A stretch of 42,318 nt of DNA. It comes from Paludibacteraceae bacterium. Lineage in GTDB: Bacteria > Bacteroidota > Bacteroidia > Bacteroidales > Paludibacteraceae. Below are positions 11,096 to 19,047 of the stretch, piece after piece (the stretch's first letter is position 1; each line of letters starts with the position of its first letter). Made by a program: the position numbers and the translations under genes. The notes under the pieces were generated by a model that had not been told where the DNA came from, did not search any database, and saw only the letters and a list, made by a program, of their open reading frames with translations. Location of the stretch: positions 1-42,318 of the forward strand of contig JAGBRL010000078.1 of assembly GCA_017632345.1 (NCBI GenBank), in the 5' to 3' direction.

Positions 11096-12645
11096 GCCTC
11101 ATAAATCCTTTTGCCATCATGCTCCAACCACTCTGGCTCTTCCTGAATGGTTTTGTTTTTCAGGAAGGAGAAGGTCACTAAGTAACCTTCGTTTAGGTTG
11201 CGGGTTTTGAGGTATTCCGCCAGCTGCACTTTGCCTTCCACCTCGTACTTTTCGCCACGCCAGATTTTCAGCTCGATAACAAACTCCTCGCCGCCGAAAG
11301 TGACTACAATATCCATGCGTCCGCCGTTGCGGGTTTCAGGCTCGACATAGTAAAAGCCTGTGCCATTGATAATTGGCTTGAGGAAGCAGAGGAAGAGAAG
11401 TCTGCCCTGACGCTCCAAAAATACGTTATCCTCCTTGCGGTATTCGTTGTGAATAAGTTTTTGGAAACGCTCGATGATATAAGGCATATTCAGTTTGCCG
11501 TTGAGGACGTATCCTGCTGTATCCTGCCGAAGTGAAGTGTATTTTCCTCGCAACTCTGCCAATACATAAAAATTATATATCAAATCCTCAAAAATAAGAT
11601 TATGAATGCGAACTTTGTTGTTCTCTATTTTCAAAATCGAAAAGGTGAGACCAAGTTCAATCATCGGGTCAATTGACGAGAACGGATATTCTCTCGAATC
11701 GAACGAGACGGAGCGCATAAAATCATTGAACTCTTTGTTATTCAATAAATTTTGAGCAATACTCTTGAAAAGTGTGTTCGGTTCCGTATTATTCAGCATT
11801 GTCTTCACCGCCTCTTGCACACCTTGGGCACTCCAGTCTTTGTCGAGTTCCTTGTCTATTATCGAACAAATTTCGCTAACCAAAAACGGATAGCCACTGG
11901 TGTATTTATATATTTCGTTAGAAATCAATTCTTTATTCATACCTGTATTGTAATCAGCCTCATACTCGTTGAGCATGGTGATTATTTCGTCAGGATGAAA
12001 AGTCATATCGACGTTAAATTTCGATGCGATGTTCCAAGGCGAGTTGTACTTGCGCTCCTCGTCCGGACGAAGTTTTATTTTCAGGTTTTTCACATCGTAA
12101 ACTCCGGCAAGGACAACGCTGTGAAAGGTAGAGTTCATGCCCTTCAGATCCCTGTCAAGATATTTATTGCGAAGCATGCCTAAGAAATTCAAAAACAGCT
12201 GGTTGTCCGTACTTTTATCAACCTCGTCGATAAGAAGGAGAACAGGCTTGTCAATCTGCAAGCAGAATTCCGTTATCGAATCAGACAATTCATCAAAAGA
12301 GTTTGTTTGTATGGTCTCTTTCCACATTGCCGTCTTGTCCTTGCTGAACGAAAACGTCAAAGCCGTCTCCACTATATCTTTGAACTTAGTGCAAAAAGAC
12401 TCCTCGCTACTGAACAAAAGATTTCCGACACCCTCGAAACTGATAGGTATGACAACGTATCGCTCAGAAAGATTTCTGAACAAAGCCTTGAGAGTCGTAG
12501 TCTTCCCAAACTGCCGTGCACGATTGATAGTGAAGTACAAACCGTCGTCTATGTACTCCTCAATCTGCGCAAGCTTCTTGCTTGTGTCAACCATATAGTG
12601 CATAGCAGGGTTGCAACTGCCGGTGGTGTTGAATCGCTTCTTCAT
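11086..12645 (-). CDS. AAA-family ATPase with C-terminal PD-(D/E)XK nuclease-like domain
   Basis: This 519-residue protein belongs to a family abundant and often multicopy in Bacteroidales (AAA-ATPase-like plus DUF1703-type domain). Walker A is RQFGKTTTL near residue 47 and Walker B is VLLLIDEVD near 135. The C-terminal nuclease-like core has GGRMDIVVTF near residue 448 and VIELKIWRGE near 463, giving the D...ExK pattern. No biochemical role is established for the family, and mobile or defence roles are only speculation. A TATCTTTG -7 match lies at 12662-12669, giving a very short leader. The gene lies inside the cassette bounded by the two gyrB 5' copies, and its last codons run into a repeat fragment. 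A partial relative lies at 41755-42318. Confidence 0.85.
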   Translation of the reverse strand: MKKRFNTTGSCNPAMHYMVDTSKKLAQIEEYIDDGLYFTINRARQFGKTTTLKALFRNLSERYVVIPISFEGVGNLLFSSEESFCTKFKDIVETALTFSFSKDKTAMWKETIQTNSFDELSDSITEFCLQIDKPVLLLIDEVDKSTDNQLFLNFLGMLRNKYLDRDLKGMNSTFHSVVLAGVYDVKNLKIKLRPDEERKYNSPWNIASKFNVDMTFHPDEIITMLNEYEADYNTGMNKELISNEIYKYTSGYPFLVSEICSIIDKELDKDWSAQGVQEAVKTMLNNTEPNTLFKSIAQNLLNNKEFNDFMRSVSFDSREYPFSSIDPMIELGLTFSILKIENNKVRIHNLIFEDLIYNFYVLAELRGKYTSLRQDTAGYVLNGKLNMPYIIERFQKLIHNEYRKEDNVFLERQGRLLFLCFLKPIINGTGFYYVEPETRNGGRMDIVVTFGGEEFVIELKIWRGEKYEVEGKVQLAEYLKTRNLNEGYLVTFSFLKNKTIQEEPEWLEHDGKRIYEAVI

Positions 12646-12661
12646 GAATTTCTGTTTGGGG

Positions 12662-12669
12662 CAAAGATA
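12662..12669 (-). promoter_or_regulatory. Possible -7 element for the AAA/PD-(D/E)XK gene
   Basis: The minus strand reads TATCTTTG, a full match to TAnnTTTG, 17 bp before the ATG. I see no TTG at the expected distance upstream, so the promoter is only partly supported. Confidence 0.4.
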
Positions 12670-12744
12670 GTGAATTTGTTCTTCTCTATGATTACATTCT
12701 CTATATTTTTAACTACGTGCATTTAGTAACTTGATTAGAGAAAA

Positions 12745-13659
12745 TCATTTGGCAGATGTGGCGACGATATTGCAGAATTCGCTCCAGCCGTCAGCTTTTT
12801 TGTATGTCTCTACACTTTCTGCAGGAACATATACAGGGATAGTTTTGCTTACGGACGAGAACGTGCTTTGCGAAATCTCTGGTGGAGTGGTATTCCAGCT
12901 TGTTATGCTTTTCAATGCGCCGCATTCCGCAAAGGCCTTGCTTCTGATGACCTTGACGCTTTGGGGAATCGTGATTTCTTTCAGGCTGCTGCATCCTTGA
13001 AACGCTTTTTCTTCAATTATTTTCACACTGTTCGAAATTTGCACGCAGGTCAGACTGTCGCAATTTTTGAAAGTGCAGTTTCGGATGTTGGTCACGCCGT
13101 ACGGAATAACAACCTCATTCAGGCGTCTGCACTCCTCGAAAGCGTATCCTGCAATATTAACAACATTGTCAGGTATATTGTATTTGCCGGCTTTCCCTTT
13201 CGGGAATTCTCTTAAAGTTCTTTCCTTCTGACTTAACTTGAAGAACAGCACTCCATCTTCCGAACTATATGCAGGATTGCCCTCTGCAACATTTATGGCG
13301 GTTAGCGCAGAACATCCGCAGAAGACGTCGAGGCCTAACCAAGTTACACTGTCTGGTATAGTCACGCTGGTCAGGTTGCTGCAATTTTTAAAAGCGTCAT
13401 GGTTAATTTTTCTCACGACAAACTTCTCTCCGTCGCGCCATACTTCTCCGGGTATGATGACAGAGCCGGAATGTGAGTCTTTGCCAGAACATCTTTCTAC
13501 TATTGCAGTTTTTGAGGGCTCGTCGAAATAACAGCAAATTGAGCTGGAGCCGTTACCGGAGACTTGCTCAGGCTCTTCGGGCTTTTGGTAAATTTGAGCG
13601 GCCGTGCTGAAACTCAGCAAGACCGAACCTAAAAATGTCAATAAGCATATTTTCATCAT
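12745..13659 (-). CDS. BspA-like leucine-rich-repeat (LRR_5) secreted protein, short form
   Basis: This 304-residue protein has a signal peptide (about residues 1-20, FSTAAQ) and then several LRR_5 repeats of about 23 residues with the pattern AFxxCxxLxxVxIPxSVxxI. It ends with IPVYVPAESVETYKKADGWSEF, the usual closing segment of Bacteroidales BspA-like proteins. Such repeats form a solenoid that binds host or bacterial surface ligands in characterised members, but the ligand here is unknown. An AGGAG ribosome-binding site precedes the ATG pair. The gene is a distant relative of 14083-15999, and each follows a copy of the same RluA-type 3' end, so the two may be alternative cargo of one locus. 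No type IX sorting domain is visible. Confidence 0.88.
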   Translation of the reverse strand: MMKICLLTFLGSVLLSFSTAAQIYQKPEEPEQVSGNGSSSICCYFDEPSKTAIVERCSGKDSHSGSVIIPGEVWRDGEKFVVRKINHDAFKNCSNLTSVTIPDSVTWLGLDVFCGCSALTAINVAEGNPAYSSEDGVLFFKLSQKERTLREFPKGKAGKYNIPDNVVNIAGYAFEECRRLNEVVIPYGVTNIRNCTFKNCDSLTCVQISNSVKIIEEKAFQGCSSLKEITIPQSVKVIRSKAFAECGALKSITSWNTTPPEISQSTFSSVSKTIPVYVPAESVETYKKADGWSEFCNIVATSAK

Positions 13660-13672
13660 TGCTCCTTATTTT

Positions 13673-13987
<315 letters not shown>

Positions 13988-14077
13988 AGACTTTTATAAA
14001 TAATGTGAGTTCGACTAAATTTGTCTTTCGGGCAGGCAGCCTGTAAATTTGTCGGACTCACGTTTATAGAAATTGCC
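13988..14077. repeat. Hairpin flanked by inverted-repeat ends, downstream of the long BspA-like gene
   Basis: A long imperfect hairpin (arms 14005-14023 and 14043-14061) lies between AGACTTTTATAAATAAT on the left and CGTTTATAGAAATTGCC on the right. On the minus strand the right flank reads GGCAATTTCTATAAACG, a clear member of the repeat-end family. The hairpin starts just after the minus-strand BspA-like stop codon and may act as its terminator, although it has no long T-run. Confidence 0.65.
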
Positions 14078-14082
14078 TGAAA

Positions 14083-15999
14083 TCATTTGTATCCGTTAAT
14101 TTCTCTGATGAATCTCCAGCCAGCCGCTTCTTTGTATTTATCCACGCTGAGTGTAGGCACGTATAGGCGAATGGACTTGTCAAGTCCATGGAATAAATCG
14201 TCGTCGCATTCTGGCGGTGTGATGTTTTTGCAGGTTATATTTTTCAGACTGTCGCAAAGTCTAAAAGCACCCCAGCCAACCATTGTGACTTTGGAAGGTA
14301 TGGTCACGCTTTTCAGTTTACTGCAACCATAAAATGTCAAAGTTTCAATTTTTGTGACAGATGCGGATATTGCAACGCTTTCAAGGCTTGAGCAATTTGC
14401 AAAAGCTCTCTCTTCTATTTCCGTCACGCTGTTTGGTATTGTGATGTTTTTCAGGCCGCGGCACTCTGCAAAAGCTAGTTTCCCGATTTTTGTCACGCCG
14501 TCAGGTATCGTTACGCTTTTCATGTCATTATGGAGCATGAAGGCGTTTTCCGCTATTTGATATTTCTTGCCATTAAATTTCTGCGGCAATTTTACAGATG
14601 TGGCGTTACCGGTGTATGCTAATAGTTCGATTGAGTCTTTGGTCACATAGAAAGTAAAATCTCCAACCTGTTTAAGTTTGCTAGCCGCATTTTTACTAGT
14701 ATGCACATCTTTGGCGTATAGTGCCACGCCCCCGTGTTCCTTGCTTCCCGGCGTTATGTTCAAACTGGAATAATTGTATATTTCATAAAGTTTGGAACAA
14801 TATTCAAAAGCATTTATATTTCCGAAGGAAGGATTGCCGCTTGTTTCGATTTCCGTTACGCTGCTTGGGATTGTTAAGCTTGTAAGGTCGAAACAGTCTA
14901 TGAAGGCTGTTGGCGCTATTTTCGTCACTCCGTTTGGAATTGTGTATTTGCCTCTTTTCCCAAGAGGGTATTGAATCAGAGTTGTTTTGGACTTGTCAAA
15001 CAGGACTCCGTCTTCAGAACTGTAATTAGGATTGTCTTTTGCGACATTTATATTGGAGCAGAAGGCCATCGTCCCAATTGTTGTCACACTGCTTGGTATT
15101 GACACATTTTTTAGATTAGGACAATTGTAAAAAGCAGTTTTGCCGATTTCAGTCACACCGTCGGGTATTGTTATGTGATTCAGGCTGAGGCAACCGTAAA
15201 AAGCTCCGTATCCTATTGAAGTCACCCCTTCGGGGATTGACACGTTTGTCAGTTTTTGGCAATTGCTAAAAGCTTCAGAAGCAATTTCCTTCAAACTGTT
15301 TGGAAGCGTTGTTTTAGTCAGGCTTGAACAATTTTGAAAAGAACCGACTCCAATTGTTGTGACGCCTTCTGGTATTGAGACGCAAGTCAGATTTTCACAA
15401 CCAGAAAATGCCATTGAGCTTATTGAAGTCATTCCTTTAGGGATTGTCACGTTTGTCAGGCTTGAGCAAGAACGAAAAGCCCCGGACCCGATTTGCGTTA
15501 CATTGTCAGGCATTGACACGCTTTTAAGGTTCTTGCATTCATAAAAAGCCGCATTCCCAATTGTTGTCACGCTGTTAGGTATAGACACGCTTTTCAGACC
15601 ATTCGCTTTACGCGCTTTAGCGCTTTTTCGTTCTCTGAAATTCCTTTCGCTTACAATTATTTCGTCGGTGTCTATTTCTTCTGTAATAGCAATAGAGCCA
15701 ATAAGCTCCTCGTTGGTAGCTTCGCTTTTGAAACATCTGTAGAAAGCGGAAGCCCCGATTGACGTCACCTTGTATGTTGAGCCATTGTATTCCACATTTT
15801 CAGGAATGACGATGGTGTCAGAATATTCATTTTTGTAGGAGTTGTATGTTTTTCCTTTGAATGTCACGCTTGCCGTTAAGGCATAGTCGTTAAAATCGTA
15901 CCAGATGGTATCGCCGTCATTGTTCACTACCCAAGTGTCCGACGCTGAAGCCCCGCAGCAAGCAAGAAGAGCGCATAAGTTTAGTATTAGTTTTTTCAT
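14083..15999 (-). CDS. BspA-like leucine-rich-repeat (LRR_5) secreted protein, long form
   Basis: This 638-residue protein has a signal peptide (cleavage near CGASAS), a short N-terminal domain (DTWVVNNDGDTIWYDF) and then more than a dozen LRR_5 repeats. The repeat theme is VTxIGxxAFxxCxxLxxVTIPxS. A region with fewer repeats (about residues 330-470) splits the array. The protein ends with IRLYVPTLSVDKYKEAAGW, the usual BspA-like closing segment, and I see no type IX sorting domain or anchor. Characterised relatives are surface adhesins, and the ligand here is unknown. It lies downstream of the RluA-type gene and upstream of the displaced gyrB fragment. Near-identical repeat units suggest the array can change length by recombination. 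Confidence 0.9.
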   Translation of the reverse strand: MKKLILNLCALLACCGASASDTWVVNNDGDTIWYDFNDYALTASVTFKGKTYNSYKNEYSDTIVIPENVEYNGSTYKVTSIGASAFYRCFKSEATNEELIGSIAITEEIDTDEIIVSERNFRERKSAKARKANGLKSVSIPNSVTTIGNAAFYECKNLKSVSMPDNVTQIGSGAFRSCSSLTNVTIPKGMTSISSMAFSGCENLTCVSIPEGVTTIGVGSFQNCSSLTKTTLPNSLKEIASEAFSNCQKLTNVSIPEGVTSIGYGAFYGCLSLNHITIPDGVTEIGKTAFYNCPNLKNVSIPSSVTTIGTMAFCSNINVAKDNPNYSSEDGVLFDKSKTTLIQYPLGKRGKYTIPNGVTKIAPTAFIDCFDLTSLTIPSSVTEIETSGNPSFGNINAFEYCSKLYEIYNYSSLNITPGSKEHGGVALYAKDVHTSKNAASKLKQVGDFTFYVTKDSIELLAYTGNATSVKLPQKFNGKKYQIAENAFMLHNDMKSVTIPDGVTKIGKLAFAECRGLKNITIPNSVTEIEERAFANCSSLESVAISASVTKIETLTFYGCSKLKSVTIPSKVTMVGWGAFRLCDSLKNITCKNITPPECDDDLFHGLDKSIRLYVPTLSVDKYKEAAGWRFIREINGYK

Positions 16000-16022
16000 C
16001 GCAGTATGTTTTTTATTATGAT

Positions 16023-16066
16023 AATTGCAAATAGCCGGAACTCTTTCGCGGCTATCTGCAATTTTT
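16023..16066. terminator. Hairpin between the RluA-type gene and the long BspA-like gene
   Basis: AATTGCAAATAGCCG pairs with CGGCTATCTGCAATT (14 of 15 positions), with an 11-nt loop. The T-run is on the plus-strand side (ATTTTT), whereas the genes here are on the minus strand, so termination of the synthase gene is likely but not certain. Confidence 0.5.
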
Positions 16067-16105
16067 ATAAAATCAAGTTTAGAAAGTGTTTGCGAATTGA
16101 GGAAA

Positions 16106-17005
16106 TTATTTCAGTTTGAAATATTTAGGTACTGGCGACTCGAAACGTGCGAACTTGCCGGTTACGGGGTGATAGAATCCAAGAACAGAGGCGTGCAGAC
16201 CGATTCTGCCGAGCGGATTAATCTTGCTTCCGTATTTTTTGTCGCCAATAATAGGGTGGCCTATGCTCTGCATCTGCACTCTGATTTGGTTTTTTCTGCC
16301 TGTTTCGAGCTGCACTTTCAGCATGCTGTAACCGTTGTTGCGCTCTATGACTTCGTAGTGAGTGACAGCCTTCAGTCCTCCGTTTTCAATATCGCTGGAA
16401 TATACTTTTTTAGATTTCCAATCTTCTGTCAACCAAGTTGTTATGGTTCCGTTGTCTTGCTCTACATATCCTTCCACGATAGCGTAGTAGATGCGTTCGT
16501 GAGACTTGTGCTGCCAGTCTCTCTGCAACAGCTCCTGCACCTCTTTGCTCTTGGCAAAAACTAAAACGCCAGAAGTCTCTCTGTCTATTCTGTGCACTGT
16601 GAAAATCTGGTTCTGGAAATTTTGCTTTTTCACATAGCCCTGAATGATTTTGTATGCAGTCAGATCCTCCTTTTTGTCTGTCGCTACAGACAAAAGGCCG
16701 GGGGCCTTGTCAATCACTATGATATGGTCGTCTTCGTGAATAATCTTTACTTTAGAGTGTGTGAATTTCGCCTTGTGGCTTGTGCAGTAAACCAAGATGC
16801 GGTCGCCCGGCTTTAGCGGAAAGTCGAATTTGCTTTCGAAATTGTCGTTGACCATAATCTGTCTGTTGGCCAACAGCGACTTTACTGCAGTCTTGCTCAT
16901 ACTGCTCATTTTGGCAAACACGAAATTGAACAGAGTGTCAGCCTCTTTCACCGTGAAAACGGTCTTCTTCTCTTTTGCGAAATTCTTTCTTCTTTGAGGA
17001 ATCAT
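16106..17005 (-). CDS. RluA-family 23S rRNA pseudouridine synthase
   Basis: The 299-residue protein has an N-terminal S4-like RNA-binding domain (SSMSKTAVKSLLANRQIMVN) and an RluA catalytic domain with the catalytic Asp in HRIDRETSGVLVF near residue 137, followed by GRKNQIRVQM. It isomerises uridine to pseudouridine in rRNA or tRNA; which site cannot be read here. The ATG at 17023 lies at or upstream of the predicted transcription start, so I use 17005 (MIPQRRKNFAKEKK). A well-formed promoter lies just upstream. The last ten codons have a diverged duplicate at 13677-13712. Confidence 0.9.
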   Translation of the reverse strand: MIPQRRKNFAKEKKTVFTVKEADTLFNFVFAKMSSMSKTAVKSLLANRQIMVNDNFESKFDFPLKPGDRILVYCTSHKAKFTHSKVKIIHEDDHIIVIDKAPGLLSVATDKKEDLTAYKIIQGYVKKQNFQNQIFTVHRIDRETSGVLVFAKSKEVQELLQRDWQHKSHERIYYAIVEGYVEQDNGTITTWLTEDWKSKKVYSSDIENGGLKAVTHYEVIERNNGYSMLKVQLETGRKNQIRVQMQSIGHPIIGDKKYGSKINPLGRIGLHASVLGFYHPVTGKFARFESPVPKYFKLK

Positions 17006-17020
17006 ATAAATAAATTTTTG

Positions 17021-17051
17021 CAAATGTAGTAAAAAAGTGTCATTTTGGCAA
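17021..17051 (-). promoter_or_regulatory. Promoter of the RluA-type gene
   Basis: On the minus strand TTG (17051-17049) is followed after 20 nt by TACATTTG (17028-17021). This matches the Bacteroidota promoter pattern with correct spacing. The expected transcription start falls about 10 nt before the ATG at 17005. Confidence 0.7.
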
Positions 17052-17341
17052 TGTTGCGGGTCCGTTTGTCGTTTTTTTGTGAAGGGTAGTCTTTTTAAGC
17101 GGATTTTATGGTTCGGAAGAACCTGTTCTTGAGGGGCGGTGCTGCATCGAAACGGAGAAATTTACGGAATATGATTTACGGTAAAAACCTTAAAATCATA
17201 GGATTTTTCACGAAAGTTAAGTTTGTGCGAAAAAAAAGAAATAATATTGAAGAAATTTGTGCTTTTGTCGTTTATTATGTCTATATTCGTGGATTGAAAA
17301 AACATTTGATAAAATAAACTGTAGGTAAAAAAAGAAATTGT
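17052..17341. other. Divergent intergenic region upstream of the lipoprotein/OmpA gene pair
   Basis: About 290 bp, AT-rich, with no credible gene. A 69-codon plus-strand open frame (17108-17317) is rich in Lys/Arg and resembles nothing known to me. A TAAGTTTG -7-like site lies at 17218-17225 without a clear -33 partner. The plus-strand leader to the lipoprotein gene could be long. Confidence 0.4.
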
Positions 17342-19033
17342 ATGAGAAAAGGTTTACAATGGTTCCTTGTGCCGTTGTTGGGGCTGTCTTCGTGTGTTGA
17401 GGATGGTTATGATTTGGAGAATCTATCGACGCAGGTGCAAGTTGAAACCTCTTTTGCTGGACCTATAGGACAGACATCTGTCAGTATAGGCGAACTATTG
17501 GAAGAGCTCGAAGTGGAGGGCTTGAAAGAGGATGCTTCTGGTATGCTTGTGTTCAGGTATGACACGGTGACCCGCTTTGAAGTAGAGCCTTTCGAAATCA
17601 AAGGGGAGAGAAAGTTTAGGACATTCTCTTTGCATGAGCTTCTGAAGAGCAAAATTGAAGAGCAGTATCCGGAAGGGATACCGTCAGATTTAGGTTTCAA
17701 GGGCATTCCGGTTATGCTCAAAAAAGGTGACGAACTTCCGATGGACGTGACGTTCACGCACGTTATAGAGGACAATTCCGGAGTGGTGCGACTGGACAGT
17801 ATCTGGCTTAAAGAGACAAAGGCGAGTCTTTATGTGTCGTCTGACGCGCAGGACTTGCTGGCTAACTCGACAATGGAGGTCTCTGCTCTAGGCGAGGTGC
17901 TCTCGGTTGACAATCTTGGAGAAGTGCTTAACCTGAACTTTAGCGACAAGGTGGTTGATATGACTGGTATTGAGACTGGTATTCCTATCAATTGCAAGAT
18001 GGTGCTGAAGAGCGACGTGCAGGTCTTCCTTAAAGAAGGCTCTTATATTTCGGTTGTGCTGAATCCTTCTAAGTCGATTAAGTACAAGCAGGTATGGGGT
18101 ATTTTTGAGACGCAGGAGCCGCAGAGGGAGTCTAATCTTGTGGAGATAGACTTGTACAGCGAAGAGGACAAGGACTTCAAGCTTAATTTTGTTGACCCTA
18201 AGGTTAGCCTTTCTGTCTTGACTAACGTGGGCGTGCCGGTGAATTTCAGAATTGACACTTTGAGGGCTGTGAGCTCGATAAACAAAACGTCGGCACTGGC
18301 TAAGTTTGACAATGGCATGCCTTATTATGATATGAAGGTTGTGCCTCAGGCTGGCAAGGACACGTTCTTGACTTCTGCTTTGTTCGGCGCGGCAAACGGC
18401 TCTATCGACGAACTGCTTAACATTTATCCGGACACTATGTCGTTCAACTATGAGTTCATGCTTGGCGGCACTCCGACAGATGGCGGAAACTACTATTTCA
18501 CAGACGATGCGTTTGTGGAGGTCGGCGTGGGTGTTGAGGTGCCGGCTTGGTTCAAGAACGGTTCGTACGTAAGTATTGCTGATACTGTGAAAGATATTGA
18601 CACAGAAGAGTTCTTTGAAGATTATGATGTTAGCCTCGATAAAATTGTGCTCACTCTGGACGTAGTGAACAATCTTCCTTTTGAAGCTGAAATTCAGCTT
18701 GATTTCATGGAAGAGGTCTCGGCTGTTAACGGATATTTTGAAGTGAATGTGCCAAAGAAGATTGAGAATGACAAGCTTAATAAGTCTATAGTGGTAGCTC
18801 CGGCTATCGTGGACCCTGTCTCTAACAATGTGGTGAAACCGTCTGTGGAACAGATAGAGATTGAATTTGACGGCAGCGTGCTGGACGATATCAAAAAGAT
18901 TAGGCACATGAGAACTGCTTACCGTATCGCGGTCAACTCAAAAACTGCAGAGGCGGTGAAGGTGACTACAAAAGACTTGCTTAGTGTGTCGGCTGAGTTC
19001 TATGTGAAAGCTGGTATAAAATTAGAAGAATAA
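17342..19033 (+). CDS. Lipoprotein of unknown function, paired with an OmpA-like protein
   Basis: This 563-residue protein starts with a lipoprotein signal peptide (LLGLSSC, Cys near residue 17) and continues with VEDGYDLENLSTQV, an opening I associate with Bacteroidales outer-membrane lipoproteins. The body is acidic and appears beta-rich (alternating hydrophobic residues, several repeated topologies). I recognise no named domain and no catalytic motif. The OmpA-like gene follows after 14 bp behind a strong AGGAGG site, so the two are almost certainly co-expressed. A shared outer-membrane complex is a reasonable inference, with this lipoprotein as the accessory subunit. Function remains unknown. 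Confidence 0.8.
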   Translation: MRKGLQWFLVPLLGLSSCVEDGYDLENLSTQVQVETSFAGPIGQTSVSIGELLEELEVEGLKEDASGMLVFRYDTVTRFEVEPFEIKGERKFRTFSLHELLKSKIEEQYPEGIPSDLGFKGIPVMLKKGDELPMDVTFTHVIEDNSGVVRLDSIWLKETKASLYVSSDAQDLLANSTMEVSALGEVLSVDNLGEVLNLNFSDKVVDMTGIETGIPINCKMVLKSDVQVFLKEGSYISVVLNPSKSIKYKQVWGIFETQEPQRESNLVEIDLYSEEDKDFKLNFVDPKVSLSVLTNVGVPVNFRIDTLRAVSSINKTSALAKFDNGMPYYDMKVVPQAGKDTFLTSALFGAANGSIDELLNIYPDTMSFNYEFMLGGTPTDGGNYYFTDDAFVEVGVGVEVPAWFKNGSYVSIADTVKDIDTEEFFEDYDVSLDKIVLTLDVVNNLPFEAEIQLDFMEEVSAVNGYFEVNVPKKIENDKLNKSIVVAPAIVDPVSNNVVKPSVEQIEIEFDGSVLDDIKKIRHMRTAYRIAVNSKTAEAVKVTTKDLLSVSAEFYVKAGIKLEE

Positions 19034-19047
19034 TAGGAGGCTATAAG

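Noticed and set aside
17108..17317. 69-codon plus-strand open frame upstream of the lipoprotein gene
   Set aside because: It is a Lys/Arg-rich AT-biased frame with no motif and lies in a promoter region.
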